Of a stretch of 12,019 nt of DNA, positions 1-6,087 are shown one piece after another; positions within the stretch are counted from its first letter, which is position 1; every line of letters starts with the position of its first letter. Source of the stretch: Thermoleophilaceae bacterium (lineage in GTDB: Bacteria; Actinomycetota; Thermoleophilia; Solirubrobacterales; Thermoleophilaceae); contig JACCUC010000173.1 in NCBI GenBank assembly GCA_013812065.1, positions 1 to 12,019 on the forward strand, read 5' to 3'. The notes below the pieces were generated by a model. It ran no database searches, was not told the DNA's origin, and saw only the letters and a program-made list of their open reading frames with translations. A program made the position numbers and the translations under genes.

Positions 1-594
1 CACGACGGCGATCCGCGCGGCGCCGGCCGCGATGACCTCGGGCGTGTGCGTCGGGTCGATCCCCCCGATCGCGAAGAAAGGCTTCTCCGCGTGGGCCGCG
101 GCGTGGCGCACGAGCTCGAGCCCGACCGGCTCGACGTCCGGCTTGGTGGCCGTGGCGTACACCGGCCCGACGCCCAGGTAGTCGGCGGCCGAGCGCCGCG
201 CCGCGGCGATCTGCTCGGGCGAGTGGGTAGAGATCCCGATCAGGAGCTCATCCCCGACGGAGCGACGCACGTCGTCGGGGTCCTCGTCGCCCTGTCCGAC
301 GTGGACCCCTTCGGCTCCGCAGGCGAACGCGAGATCAGGGCGGTCGTTGACGATCAGAAGCCCACCCGCAGCCGCGCACAGCGCTCCGAGCCGGCGGCCG
401 GCGGCCACGAGCTCCTGGTCGGTCGCGTCCTTGTCGCGGAGCTGGACGATGTCGACGCCTCCGGCCAGGGCGGCCTCCACGAGCGGTTCGGCCGCTCCTC
501 CGTCGACCCGCGACTCGACGACCAGGTAGAGCCGGGCGGCCGCCAGGCGGGCGCGGCGCTCGTCGCTCGTCGCTGCCTGCGCCGGGTCGGCCAT
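1..594 (-). CDS. thiE: Thiamine-phosphate synthase ThiE (C-terminus beyond window)
   Basis: ThiE joins HMP-pyrophosphate to the thiazole phosphate carboxylate, releasing PPi and CO2 to give thiamine phosphate in the cytosol. Reading the minus strand from ATG at 594 gives 198 residues, open through the left edge. The family motifs appear in order: QLRDKD (residues 51-56), NDRPD (83-87), HVGQ (98-101), GISTHS (120-125), the phosphate loop GVGPVYATATK (141-151) and FAIGGID (174-180). Full-length ThiE is usually about 210-220 aa, so only the last few residues should be missing. The start is supported by a GAGGAGG Shine-Dalgarno sequence at about 598-604. The gene faces away from the thiO-thiS-thiG operon, with one small membrane-protein gene between. 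No riboswitch is visible on its own short leader. Identification is secure. Confidence 0.95.
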   Translation of the reverse strand, partial: MADPAQAATSDERRARLAAARLYLVVESRVDGGAAEPLVEAALAGGVDIVQLRDKDATDQELVAAGRRLGALCAAAGGLLIVNDRPDLAFACGAEGVHVGQGDEDPDDVRRSVGDELLIGISTHSPEQIAAARRSAADYLGVGPVYATATKPDVEPVGLELVRHAAAHAEKPFFAIGGIDPTHTPEVIAAGAARIAVV

Positions 595-650
595 CGCCTC
601 CTCATCCTGACATAGGCCTGCGCGGCGAACGGGCCGCCGCCGAGCCTGCT

Positions 651-656
651 TAGATT
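651..656 (+). promoter_or_regulatory. Candidate -10 box of the small membrane-protein gene
   Basis: TAGATT lies 35 nt before the GTG start at 691 and fits the actinobacterial TAnnnT -10 pattern. No convincing -35 is seen about 17 nt upstream. The 595-690 gap is a divergent intergenic region and must hold promoters for both this gene and thiE. The call rests on motif and position only. Confidence 0.3.
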
Positions 657-690
657 GGGGTCAACGGCCCGCTCGCCAAGGGAGACAGCA

Positions 691-975
691 GTGACTCCAG
701 CCGCACCAATAGGCATTGGCACTTCGATCGTCCTGATCACCGTGGGCGCGATCCTCAAGTACGCGATCACCGAGGGCGAAATCTGGTTCCTCGACATCGA
801 GGCCACCGGGACGATCCTGCTCCTCATCGGCATCCTTGCGCTGGTCCTGGCGATCGTCTACGGGCTGATCCTCACAAATCGCGCTCGCGAGACCGAGGTT
901 GTGCGGGAGCGACCCGACGTCGTGCGCGAGCGCGAGTACCACGACGATCCGACGCGCCGCCGCGAGCGCTACTGA
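691..975 (+). CDS. Small two-helix membrane protein, DUF6458-like
   Basis: The protein has 94 aa. The start chosen is GTG at 691, preceded by AAGGGAGA (679-686) at normal spacing; a longer in-frame reading from TTG at 655 would begin inside the probable -10 box. Two hydrophobic helices are visible at about residues 9-26 (starting GIGTSIVLITVGAILKYAIT) and 39-62. A strongly charged cytoplasmic tail rich in Arg, Glu and Asp (about 64-94) follows. The GIGTS...GAILKYA start and the acidic linker before the second helix match my memory of DUF6458, a short actinobacterial membrane family of unknown function. It sits between the divergent thiE and the thi operon but shows no thiamine-related motif. 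The function is unknown. Confidence 0.8.
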   Translation: MTPAAPIGIGTSIVLITVGAILKYAITEGEIWFLDIEATGTILLLIGILALVLAIVYGLILTNRARETEVVRERPDVVREREYHDDPTRRRERY

Positions 976-994
976 GCGACCCGCCGCCCGCGGT

Positions 995-1021
995 TTGACG
1001 CGGCGCCTCGACGGCTAGACT
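995..1021 (+). promoter_or_regulatory. Candidate promoter of the thiO-S-G operon
   Basis: TTGACG (995-1000) resembles a sigma70/HrdB-type -35 and TAGACT (1016-1021) a TAnnnT -10. The 15-nt spacing is shorter than the ideal 17. Transcription would begin near 1028, just before the riboswitch aptamer. Position supports the call more than motif quality does. Confidence 0.45.
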
Positions 1022-1027
1022 CCTGTC

Positions 1028-1116
1028 TCACGGGAGCTCGGGCGATACCGGGCTGAGAGGGCGGCTGGGCGCCGCCGACCGTCTGACCCGACCCGGGTAA
1101 TGCCGGCGCGGGGATT
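1028..1116 (+). ncRNA. TPP riboswitch (THI element)
   Basis: The conserved TPP aptamer core is present in order. GGGAGC (1032-1037) opens it. P2 is GCTCGG (1036-1041) pairing with CCGGGC (1048-1053). The invariant CTGAGA is at 1053-1058. P3 is GGCGGC (1060-1065) pairing with GCCGCC (1071-1076). ACCGTCTGACC (1078-1088) follows, then P5 as CCCG (1087-1090) with CGGG (1094-1097). GGGTAATGCCGGCG (1095-1108) and GGGGA (1110-1114) close it. It lies directly upstream of thiO, so it should repress thiO-thiS-thiG and the SnoaL gene when thiamine pyrophosphate is high. No U-tract terminator follows, which favours translational control. P1 outside the core is not obvious and a competing hairpin exists at 1020-1036. 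Confidence 0.95.
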
Positions 1117-1129
1117 TCGTCGCGGGCCC

Positions 1130-1148
1130 CTCCACCCACCGGATGGAG
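1130..1148 (+). promoter_or_regulatory. Possible RBS-sequestering hairpin (riboswitch expression platform)
   Basis: CTCCA (1130-1134) can pair with TGGAG (1144-1148). This would bury both the purine-rich GGATGGAG and the ATG at 1143. GGGG at 1110-1113, the 3' edge of the aptamer, can alternatively pair with CCCC at 1127-1130. That offers an anti-sequestering state when TPP is absent. The pairing is seen in the sequence; the switching mechanism is inferred. Confidence 0.4.
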
Positions 1149-2342
1149 ATGAGTCACGGTCCGAGACATCCAAGCTATGACGTCGCCGTCGTCGGCGGTG
1201 GCGTCGTCGGGCTGGCGTGCGCGTGGCGGGCCCGGCAGCGAGGCTTCGCGACGGTCGTGGTCGAACGGGAGCGCGCGGGCGCGGGCGCCTCGGGCGTGGC
1301 CGCGGGCATGCTCGCCCCGGTCACCGAGGCCGACTTCGGCGAGCAGGCCCTGCTCGGCCTCAACCTCGCCGGACTCGAGCGCTGGCCGGCGTTTGCCGCC
1401 GAGCTCTCGGAGCTCTCAGGCCTCGCGACGGGGTTACGCCACAGCGGCGCCCTGGTGGTCGGCGCAGACCGTGACGACGCCGAGGAGCTCCGCCGCCTCG
1501 CCGACCTGCAGTCCGCCCTCGGCCTGGACGCGCGCTGGCTCTCGGGGCGTGAGTGCCGGCGGCTCGAGCCGGGACTGTCGCCGCGCGTGCCGGGCGGAAT
1601 CGAGGCTTCGCGGGAGGGTCACGTCGATCCCGCTGCGACCGTCGAGGCGTTACGGGCGGCGTTCCTGGCCGCGGGCGGAGAGCTGCTCGAGGGCGTTGGC
1701 GTGGAGGAGATCGAGCTGGACGCGGCCGGATCGCGGGTCGCCGCCCTGGCGCTCGGGAACGGGCAACGCGTCGACGTCGAGCAGGTGGTGGGTGCCGCCG
1801 GGGCGTGGAGCGGCTCGCTCGAAGGGCTGCCGTCGGGCGCCGTGCCGCCCGTGCGCCCGGTCAACGGTCAGATCCTCAGCCTGCGCGCCGCCGACGGGCG
1901 AGCGCCGCTCACGAAGCGCCTCGTGCGCACGCCGCGCTGTTACGTCGTCACCCGCGACGATGGGCGCGTGGTCGTCGGCGCCACGACCGAGGAGCGCGGC
2001 TTCGACGTGGGCGTGACTGCGGAGGGCGTGTTTCGCCTGCTCGAGGCGGCACGCGAGGTCCTCCCCGACGTCGACGAGCTCGATTTCGTGGCCGCGCGAG
2101 CGGGACTCCGCCCGGGGACGCCCGACAACGCCCCCGTCGTCGGCCGCACCGAGATCGACGGCCTGCTGTGGGCGACGGGCCACGGGCGCAACGGCGTCCT
2201 GCTCGCGCCGATCACCGCCGAGGCCATCGCCGCCTGCCTGAGTGGCGAGGACGCGGCCGAGGCGGTCCTCCCCTTTGCTCCCGATCGGTTCGCCCGTGCC
2301 CGCCCGTCCGTGGCGACGGCCGCCGCCCTCGGCGAGCGCTGA
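1143..2342 (+). CDS. thiO: Glycine oxidase ThiO
   Basis: ThiO is an FAD-dependent glycine oxidase that uses O2 to turn glycine into dehydroglycine (iminoacetate), the C2-N unit of the thiamine thiazole. It is the aerobic alternative to radical-SAM ThiH. The 399-aa protein fits the DAO family. It has a Rossmann GGGVVG dinucleotide motif at residues 18-23, the acidic VVVERERAGAGAS end of the second strand (38-50), VRPVNGQIL (237-245), GLRPGTPDNAPVVG (321-334) and GHGRNGVLLAPITAEA (346-361), which contributes to flavin and substrate binding. The first gene after the TPP riboswitch, it is followed 2 nt later by thiS. The start is uncertain between ATG at 1143 and ATG at 1149; neither has a well-spaced Shine-Dalgarno sequence. 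The choice does not affect the fold. Confidence 0.95.
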   Translation: MEMSHGPRHPSYDVAVVGGGVVGLACAWRARQRGFATVVVERERAGAGASGVAAGMLAPVTEADFGEQALLGLNLAGLERWPAFAAELSELSGLATGLRHSGALVVGADRDDAEELRRLADLQSALGLDARWLSGRECRRLEPGLSPRVPGGIEASREGHVDPAATVEALRAAFLAAGGELLEGVGVEEIELDAAGSRVAALALGNGQRVDVEQVVGAAGAWSGSLEGLPSGAVPPVRPVNGQILSLRAADGRAPLTKRLVRTPRCYVVTRDDGRVVVGATTEERGFDVGVTAEGVFRLLEAAREVLPDVDELDFVAARAGLRPGTPDNAPVVGRTEIDGLLWATGHGRNGVLLAPITAEAIAACLSGEDAAEAVLPFAPDRFARARPSVATAAALGER

Positions 2343-2344
2343 GA

Positions 2345-2554
2345 ATGAGGATCGTTCTCAACGGTTCCGAGCGGGACATTCCCGGCGGGGCCACCGTCGA
2401 CCAGGCCATCGAGGCCGCGGTAGCTTCCGCTGCCCGCACGGGCGTCGCGGTCGCAGTCGACGGGGAGGTCGTCCCGCGCGGCGAGTGGGAGCGCACCGCG
2501 CTCGCCGAGGGCCAGCGCGTCGAGGTGCTCCAGGCCGTGCAGGGAGGCAGCTGA
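2345..2554 (+). CDS. thiS: Sulfur-carrier protein ThiS with a C-terminal Gly-Gly-Ser
   Basis: ThiS is the ubiquitin-like sulfur carrier whose C-terminal glycine is adenylated, converted to a thiocarboxylate and used by ThiG. The 69-aa protein begins MRIVLNGSER, carries the beta-grasp pattern (GATVDQAI, VAVAVDGEVVPRGEW) and ends RVEVLQAVQGGS. Length and context are right for ThiS. The oddity is one serine after the di-glycine, since functional ThiS normally ends in GG. The codons for that end (AGGGAGG, 2541-2547) also form the thiG Shine-Dalgarno sequence. The ATG is 2 nt past the thiO stop, so the two are probably translationally coupled. No thiF/moeB-type activator is in the window. Confidence 0.93.
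   Translation: MRIVLNGSERDIPGGATVDQAIEAAVASAARTGVAVAVDGEVVPRGEWERTALAEGQRVEVLQAVQGGS
2541..2547 (+). promoter_or_regulatory. Ribosome binding site of thiG inside thiS
   Basis: AGGGAGG is a near-perfect Shine-Dalgarno sequence 11 nt before the thiG ATG at 2559. It is made of the CAG-GGA-GGC codons encoding Gln and the di-glycine of ThiS, so coding and translation-initiation constraints coincide here. Confidence 0.7.
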
Positions 2555-2558
2555 CCAA

Positions 2559-3329
2559 ATGAACCCGCTCGTCATCGCCGACCGCTGGTTCGACTCGCGC
2601 CTGGTCATCGGCACGGGCGGGTTTCGCTCCCTCGAGGCCATGGCGACGGCGATCGCCGCGTCGGGCGCCGAGATGGCCACCGTGGCGCTGCGCCGGGTCG
2701 ATCCGGACGCGCGCGGATCGGTGCTCGACGTCGTCCGTGACGCGGGCTGCTTCGTGCTCCCGAACACCGCCGGCTGCTTCACCGCCCGCGACGCGGTGAC
2801 CACCGCGCGGCTTGCCCGCGAGGCTCTCGGCACCGACTGGGTGAAGCTCGAGGTCATCGGCGACGACCGCACGCTCCTGCCCGACCCGGCCGACCTGCTC
2901 GAGGCCGCCGAGACCCTGGTCGCCGACGGCTTCACGGTCCTCCCGTACACGAGCGACGATCCCGTCCTCGCCGCCCGACTCGAGGATGCCGGTTGCGCGG
3001 CGGTGATGCCGCTCGGCTCACCGATCGGAAGCGGCATGGGCATCGGCAACCCGTACAACCTGCGGCTCATCGTCGAGCGCGCAGGCGTGCCCGTGATACT
3101 CGACGCCGGCATCGGCACGGCCTCCGATGCGACGGTGGCCATGGAGCTCGGCTGCGCCGGGGTGCTGCTGGCGAGCGCGATATCGCGTGCCCAGGACCCG
3201 GCGGGGATGGCGCAGGCGATGCGGCTCGCGGTCGAGGCCGGACGGCTCGCCCACGCCGCCGGCCGCATCCCGCGGCGCCTCTACGCCGAAGCCTCGACGC
3301 CGCTCGCGGGCGTGCCCGAGCTTTCGTGA
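2559..3329 (+). CDS. thiG: Thiazole synthase ThiG
   Basis: ThiG condenses 1-deoxy-D-xylulose 5-phosphate, dehydroglycine and the ThiS thiocarboxylate into the thiamine thiazole phosphate. At 256 aa it is the usual length for this TIM-barrel family. Key segments are RLVIGTGGF (14-22), the Schiff-base lysine in VKLEVIGD (K96), LPNTAGC (67-73), FTVLPYTSDDP (125-135), MPLGSPIGSGMGIGNPYNL (150-168) and VILDAGIGTASDA (179-191), where the glycine-rich loop binds the sugar phosphate. All expected motifs are intact. It starts 4 nt after thiS and its last codon overlaps the next start (GTGA, 3326-3329). Regulation is through the upstream TPP riboswitch. Confidence 0.97.
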   Translation: MNPLVIADRWFDSRLVIGTGGFRSLEAMATAIAASGAEMATVALRRVDPDARGSVLDVVRDAGCFVLPNTAGCFTARDAVTTARLAREALGTDWVKLEVIGDDRTLLPDPADLLEAAETLVADGFTVLPYTSDDPVLAARLEDAGCAAVMPLGSPIGSGMGIGNPYNLRLIVERAGVPVILDAGIGTASDATVAMELGCAGVLLASAISRAQDPAGMAQAMRLAVEAGRLAHAAGRIPRRLYAEASTPLAGVPELS

Positions 3330-3826
3330 GCGCCGCCGAGCTCGACCGCGCGCGGCTCGAGGAGCTCGCCGGCCGCTGGGTGCAGGCCTGGAGCGGAGGA
3401 ACCGATTTCGCGTCCTGTTGCACGCCCGACGTCAGCTACGAGGATCCCCTCACCGTGGACCCGGTCGAGGGAGTCGAAGCGCTCGAAGGGCACGCCGGAC
3501 GCATGCGCCTTGCGCTCCCCGACGTGCGTGTCGAGCGCAACGCCGTTGCCCTCGCCGGCGGGCCGGGCGAGGGCTTCGCCTGCCTGCCCTGGCGTCTCGC
3601 GGGCACCCATCGCGGCGAGCTCGCCGGGCTGCCCGCGACCGAGCGCTTCCTCGTCCTCCAGGGCGTCCACTACGTCGAGCTCTCGGAAGGTTGCGTGCGC
3701 CGCGCCCGAGGCTTCTTCGACCTGCACGACGTCGGGGTCCAGCTCGGGCTCGTGCCGAGTCGCGGATCGCTGGCCGAGAGCACGCTGCTCATGCTGCGAG
3801 GATTCGGGATGCGGCGGCGCGGTTGA
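3326..3826 (+). CDS. SnoaL-like / NTF2-fold protein in the thi operon
   Basis: The protein has 166 aa. The GTG at 3326 overlaps the thiG stop (GTGA), the usual mark of translational coupling; there is no strong Shine-Dalgarno sequence of its own. The pattern fits SnoaL-like polyketide cyclase/ester cyclase proteins: an N-terminal helix ending GRWVQAWSGG (16-25), an acidic strand VSYEDPL (36-42), GHAGRMRLALPDVRVE (55-70), the core strand VLQGVHYVEL (110-119) and an end like SnoaL proteins, GFFDLHDVGVQLGLVPSRGS (129-148). Such folds are small cone-shaped barrels acting as cyclases, isomerases, hydrolases or ligand binders, so the substrate cannot be read from sequence. Its place in a riboswitch-controlled thiazole operon suggests, but does not prove, a thiamine-related role. 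Confidence 0.8.
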   Translation: MSAAELDRARLEELAGRWVQAWSGGTDFASCCTPDVSYEDPLTVDPVEGVEALEGHAGRMRLALPDVRVERNAVALAGGPGEGFACLPWRLAGTHRGELAGLPATERFLVLQGVHYVELSEGCVRRARGFFDLHDVGVQLGLVPSRGSLAESTLLMLRGFGMRRRG

Positions 3827-3833
3827 TGGGTCA

Positions 3834-4187
3834 GCGGACGGTCTCTCCGCGCCCTGTGGGCACTCGGACGGGGCCGGGCGCGCGCGCTTCTCGCCGCCGT
3901 TCCCCGCTTATGTCTCGGGCCACGCGACGTTCGGTGCCGCTCACGCCGGGGTCATGCGCCGGTACTTTGGCACCGACAACGTCACGTTCATCGCGACGAC
4001 CGAAGACCCGCACGCGACGGGCGTGACCCGGCCCTACAACAGCTTCACCGAGGCCGCGCGGGAGAACGCACGCAGCCGCGTGTATCTGGGAGTGCACTTC
4101 CAGTGGGACGGCGACCACGGGTTCCTCTCGGGCAGCGCGCTGGCCGAGCACGTCGTCGCGACGCGGCTCAGGCCGCTGGGCGCCTGA
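3834..4187 (+). pseudogene. C-terminal remnant of a vanadium haloperoxidase / PAP2-type protein
   Basis: The reading frame from about 3834 to the TGA at 4187 ends in about 100 residues that match the C-terminal part of bacterial vanadium-dependent haloperoxidases. The matches are SPPFPAYVSGHATFG, containing the P-SGH signature (SGH codons at 3915-3923), RRYFGTDNVTF, and SRVYLGVHFQWDGD, containing the vanadate-binding SRxxxxxH (4074-4097). The earlier part of the family, including the upstream lysine and RP vanadate ligands, is absent. In this frame no ATG, GTG or TTG precedes the homology after the SnoaL stop, and the sequence between 3834 and about 3885 is only weakly protein-like. The fragment follows the SnoaL stop by a few bases, so it looks like the scar of a deletion. 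A domain fused by frameshift to the SnoaL gene is the alternative. Confidence 0.75.
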
Positions 4188-4225
4188 GCTAGTCCGCGTC
4201 AAGTACGGGGCCACCGACCCGGAGC

Positions 4226-4248
4226 GTTGGGCGTCCCGCCGCGCCAAC
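4226..4248. terminator. Hairpin between convergent genes, possible bidirectional terminator
   Basis: GTTGGGCG (4226-4233) pairs with CGC-G-CCAAC (4240-4248), giving an 8-bp stem with one bulged G and a 6-nt loop. It lies between the haloperoxidase remnant on plus and the end of argF on minus. There is no U-tract on either strand, so intrinsic termination is only plausible. Confidence 0.4.
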
Positions 4249-4252
4249 CGAC

Positions 4253-5206
4253 CTACCGGCGCCCGCCCCCTACGACCAGCAGCTCGAGCAGCGCCTTCTG
4301 GGCGTGCAGGCGGTTCTCGGCCTGGTCCCACACCGCCGACCGCCCGCCGTACAGTACGTCCTCGGTGATCTCCTCGCCGGGATGGGCTGGGAGGCAGTGG
4401 AGGGCGATCGCGTCGTCCCGCGCGCCCTCGAAGAGCGCCGCGTCGAGCCGGTAGGGCTCGAGCAGGTCGCGGCGATGCGCGGCCTCTGACTCGTCGCCCA
4501 TGCTCACCCACACGTCGGTGTAGAGGGCGTGGGCTCCGGCAGCGGCCTCGGCCGGATCGCTCGTGAGCCTCACCGAGCCACCCTCGCCGGCGGCGCGCGC
4601 CGCGGCCTCGACCACCTCCGGTCGGGGCGCGAGCTCGCCCGGGGTGGCCACCGCGACCTGGAGCCCCGCCCGTGCGCCGAGCAGCATCAACGACGCGGCT
4701 ACGTTGTTGCCGTCGCCGACGTAGGCGAGCCGCAGGCCGGCGGTTCGGCCGAAGCGCTCGCGCAGCGTCACCAGGTCGGCGAGCGCCTGGCACGGATGGT
4801 GGGCGGCGGTAAGCATGTTGACCACGGGCACGCTCGCGTGGGCGGCAAGCTCCTCGACCAAGGCATGCGACCCGGTCCGGACCCCCACCGCGTGCACGAG
4901 CCGCGAGAGGACGAGCGCGGTATCGCGCACCGACTCGCCGCGCGCGAGCTGAGTCTCGCCCTCGCGCAGGACCAGGGGGTGCCCGCCGAGCTCGTCGACG
5001 GCGACCTCGAACGAGATTCGCGTACGCGTCGAGGGCTTCTCGAAGAGGAGAGCCACGCTGCGACCGGCGAGCGCTACGGTGGGAGCGCCCCCGGTCGCCG
5101 CGCCGAAGAGGGCGGCACGCGCCGCCTTGAGCTCGAGCGAGCGCTCGAGCAGCGTGGAGAGCTCGTCGATCGCGAGCTCCTCGCCGGTGAGGAAGTGGCG
5201 TGGCAC
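4253..5206 (-). CDS. argF: Ornithine carbamoyltransferase ArgF
   Basis: This enzyme makes citrulline from ornithine and carbamoyl phosphate in arginine synthesis. The 317-aa protein has all signatures: carbamoyl-phosphate loop STRTR (59-63), HPCQ (137-140), DGNN in the ornithine-binding domain (165-168), SMGDE (235-239), and the catalytic-cysteine motif HCLP (270-273) followed by HPGEEITEDV. The SMG motif favours ornithine transcarbamylase over aspartate transcarbamylase. The start is GTG at 5206 because the typical N-terminus (PRHFLTGEEL) follows it at once. The frame is open further upstream, but that stretch is low-complexity and unlike the family. No clear Shine-Dalgarno sequence precedes the GTG. 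It stands alone here, without other arg genes, divergent from the phasin-like gene with about 148 bp between. Confidence 0.95.
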   Translation of the reverse strand: MPRHFLTGEELAIDELSTLLERSLELKAARAALFGAATGGAPTVALAGRSVALLFEKPSTRTRISFEVAVDELGGHPLVLREGETQLARGESVRDTALVLSRLVHAVGVRTGSHALVEELAAHASVPVVNMLTAAHHPCQALADLVTLRERFGRTAGLRLAYVGDGNNVAASLMLLGARAGLQVAVATPGELAPRPEVVEAAARAAGEGGSVRLTSDPAEAAAGAHALYTDVWVSMGDESEAAHRRDLLEPYRLDAALFEGARDDAIALHCLPAHPGEEITEDVLYGGRSAVWDQAENRLHAQKALLELLVVGGGRR

Positions 5207-5354
5207 CGGCGGAGCGTAGTCCGCGTGTGCCGGGCGCTGGCAGGCGTTCGACCACGCGACCGCCACCGCTGGGCACTTCGTGGCACCATGGACAGAGCGC
5301 GCGCGGAACGACGGTGTCGGTTCGGGCGAAGGGCGAAAGGCGAGGAGAACCGGG

Positions 5355-6086
5355 ATGGCAGAGCGAAGCGGCGGATCACAGCGAGGGAGCGGCGGCTCCT
5401 CCGGGTCGAAGGCGGCGCGCCGCGAGGCCGCACGCAAGGGCGGGCAGGCGCGCGGCCGCCAGCAGCAGGCTCGCAAGGCCGCGCGCGAGACCGCCGAGAC
5501 CGCGACGCAGCCGGTCGAGGCCGCCGGCTTCTCGGGTAAGACGGTGGCCGAGGTCCGCAGCGCGCTGCGCGACAACCTCTTCAACCCGCTCAACCTCGTC
5601 CTCCTGACCCGTGACCGCATCGAGGAGGTCGTCGACGAGGCCGTCAGCCGCGGTCGGATGACCGCCAACGACGCCCAGGACATCGTCCAGAGCCTGCTGA
5701 GCCGGGGCCGCAAGCAGACCAACGACGTGCTCAACAACCTCGAGAGCCTGCTCGAGCGCGGGCGCAGCGGCATCGGGACGGTCGCCGGTGGGGCCGTCGA
5801 TCGCAGCACGAGCGCGGCTGCGGGCGCGCGCCGTCAGGCCGAGCGCACTGCCGACCAGGCGCTTAAGACCGCCGACCCGGTGATAGTCCGGGCCGACCGC
5901 GCGCGGCGGGTGGCCGGCGTGGGGCCGAGCTTTCCGATCACCAACTACGACAACCTCAACGTCGCCCAGGTGCAGGACCGCCTTGGAACCCTGAACGCCG
6001 CCGAGCTGCGCAAGGTCCGCGACCACGAGCGCCGCCACGCCAACCGCAAGACGGTGCTGGCGGCGATCGAGTCGAAGCTCAACTGA
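5355..6086 (+). CDS. Phasin-like protein with a basic low-complexity N-terminal tail
   Basis: The protein has 243 aa. ATG at 5355 has an AGGAG Shine-Dalgarno sequence (about 5343-5347); an in-frame start at 5280 would add residues lacking a ribosome site. Three parts are visible. Residues 1-48 are rich in Gly, Ser, Gln, Lys, Arg and Ala and strongly basic. Residues about 66-137 are amphipathic helices (FNPLNLVLLTRDRIEEVVDE, MTANDAQDIVQSLLSRGRKQ) of the kind annotated as actinobacterial phasin or PHA-synthesis-regulator-like. Residues 193-243 form a compact helical domain (FPITNYDNLNVAQVQDRL, ELRKVRDHERRHANRKTVLA) seen in other actinobacterial proteins. The basic tail could bind nucleic acid or a granule surface; that is inference. 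No PHA synthase gene is in the window. The function remains unassigned. Confidence 0.75.
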   Translation: MAERSGGSQRGSGGSSGSKAARREAARKGGQARGRQQQARKAARETAETATQPVEAAGFSGKTVAEVRSALRDNLFNPLNLVLLTRDRIEEVVDEAVSRGRMTANDAQDIVQSLLSRGRKQTNDVLNNLESLLERGRSGIGTVAGGAVDRSTSAAAGARRQAERTADQALKTADPVIVRADRARRVAGVGPSFPITNYDNLNVAQVQDRLGTLNAAELRKVRDHERRHANRKTVLAAIESKLN

Positions 6087-6087
6087 G

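Noticed and set aside
1940..3268. Long minus-strand open frame of 442 codons opposite thiO-thiS-thiG
   Set aside because: It mirrors three clear genes, is rich in Ser, Arg, Pro and Ala, and has no recognisable motif. Long antisense frames are expected at this GC content.
3831..5276. Minus-strand 481-codon frame overlapping argF
   Set aside because: It is a different frame of the argF strand, Arg/Ala/Gly-rich without domains, while ArgF has every family motif in its own frame.
5207..5809. Long N-terminal extension of the argF frame up to 5809
   Set aside because: The extension overlaps the divergent phasin-like gene antisense, is unlike any carbamoyltransferase N-terminus, and the family start follows GTG 5206 directly.
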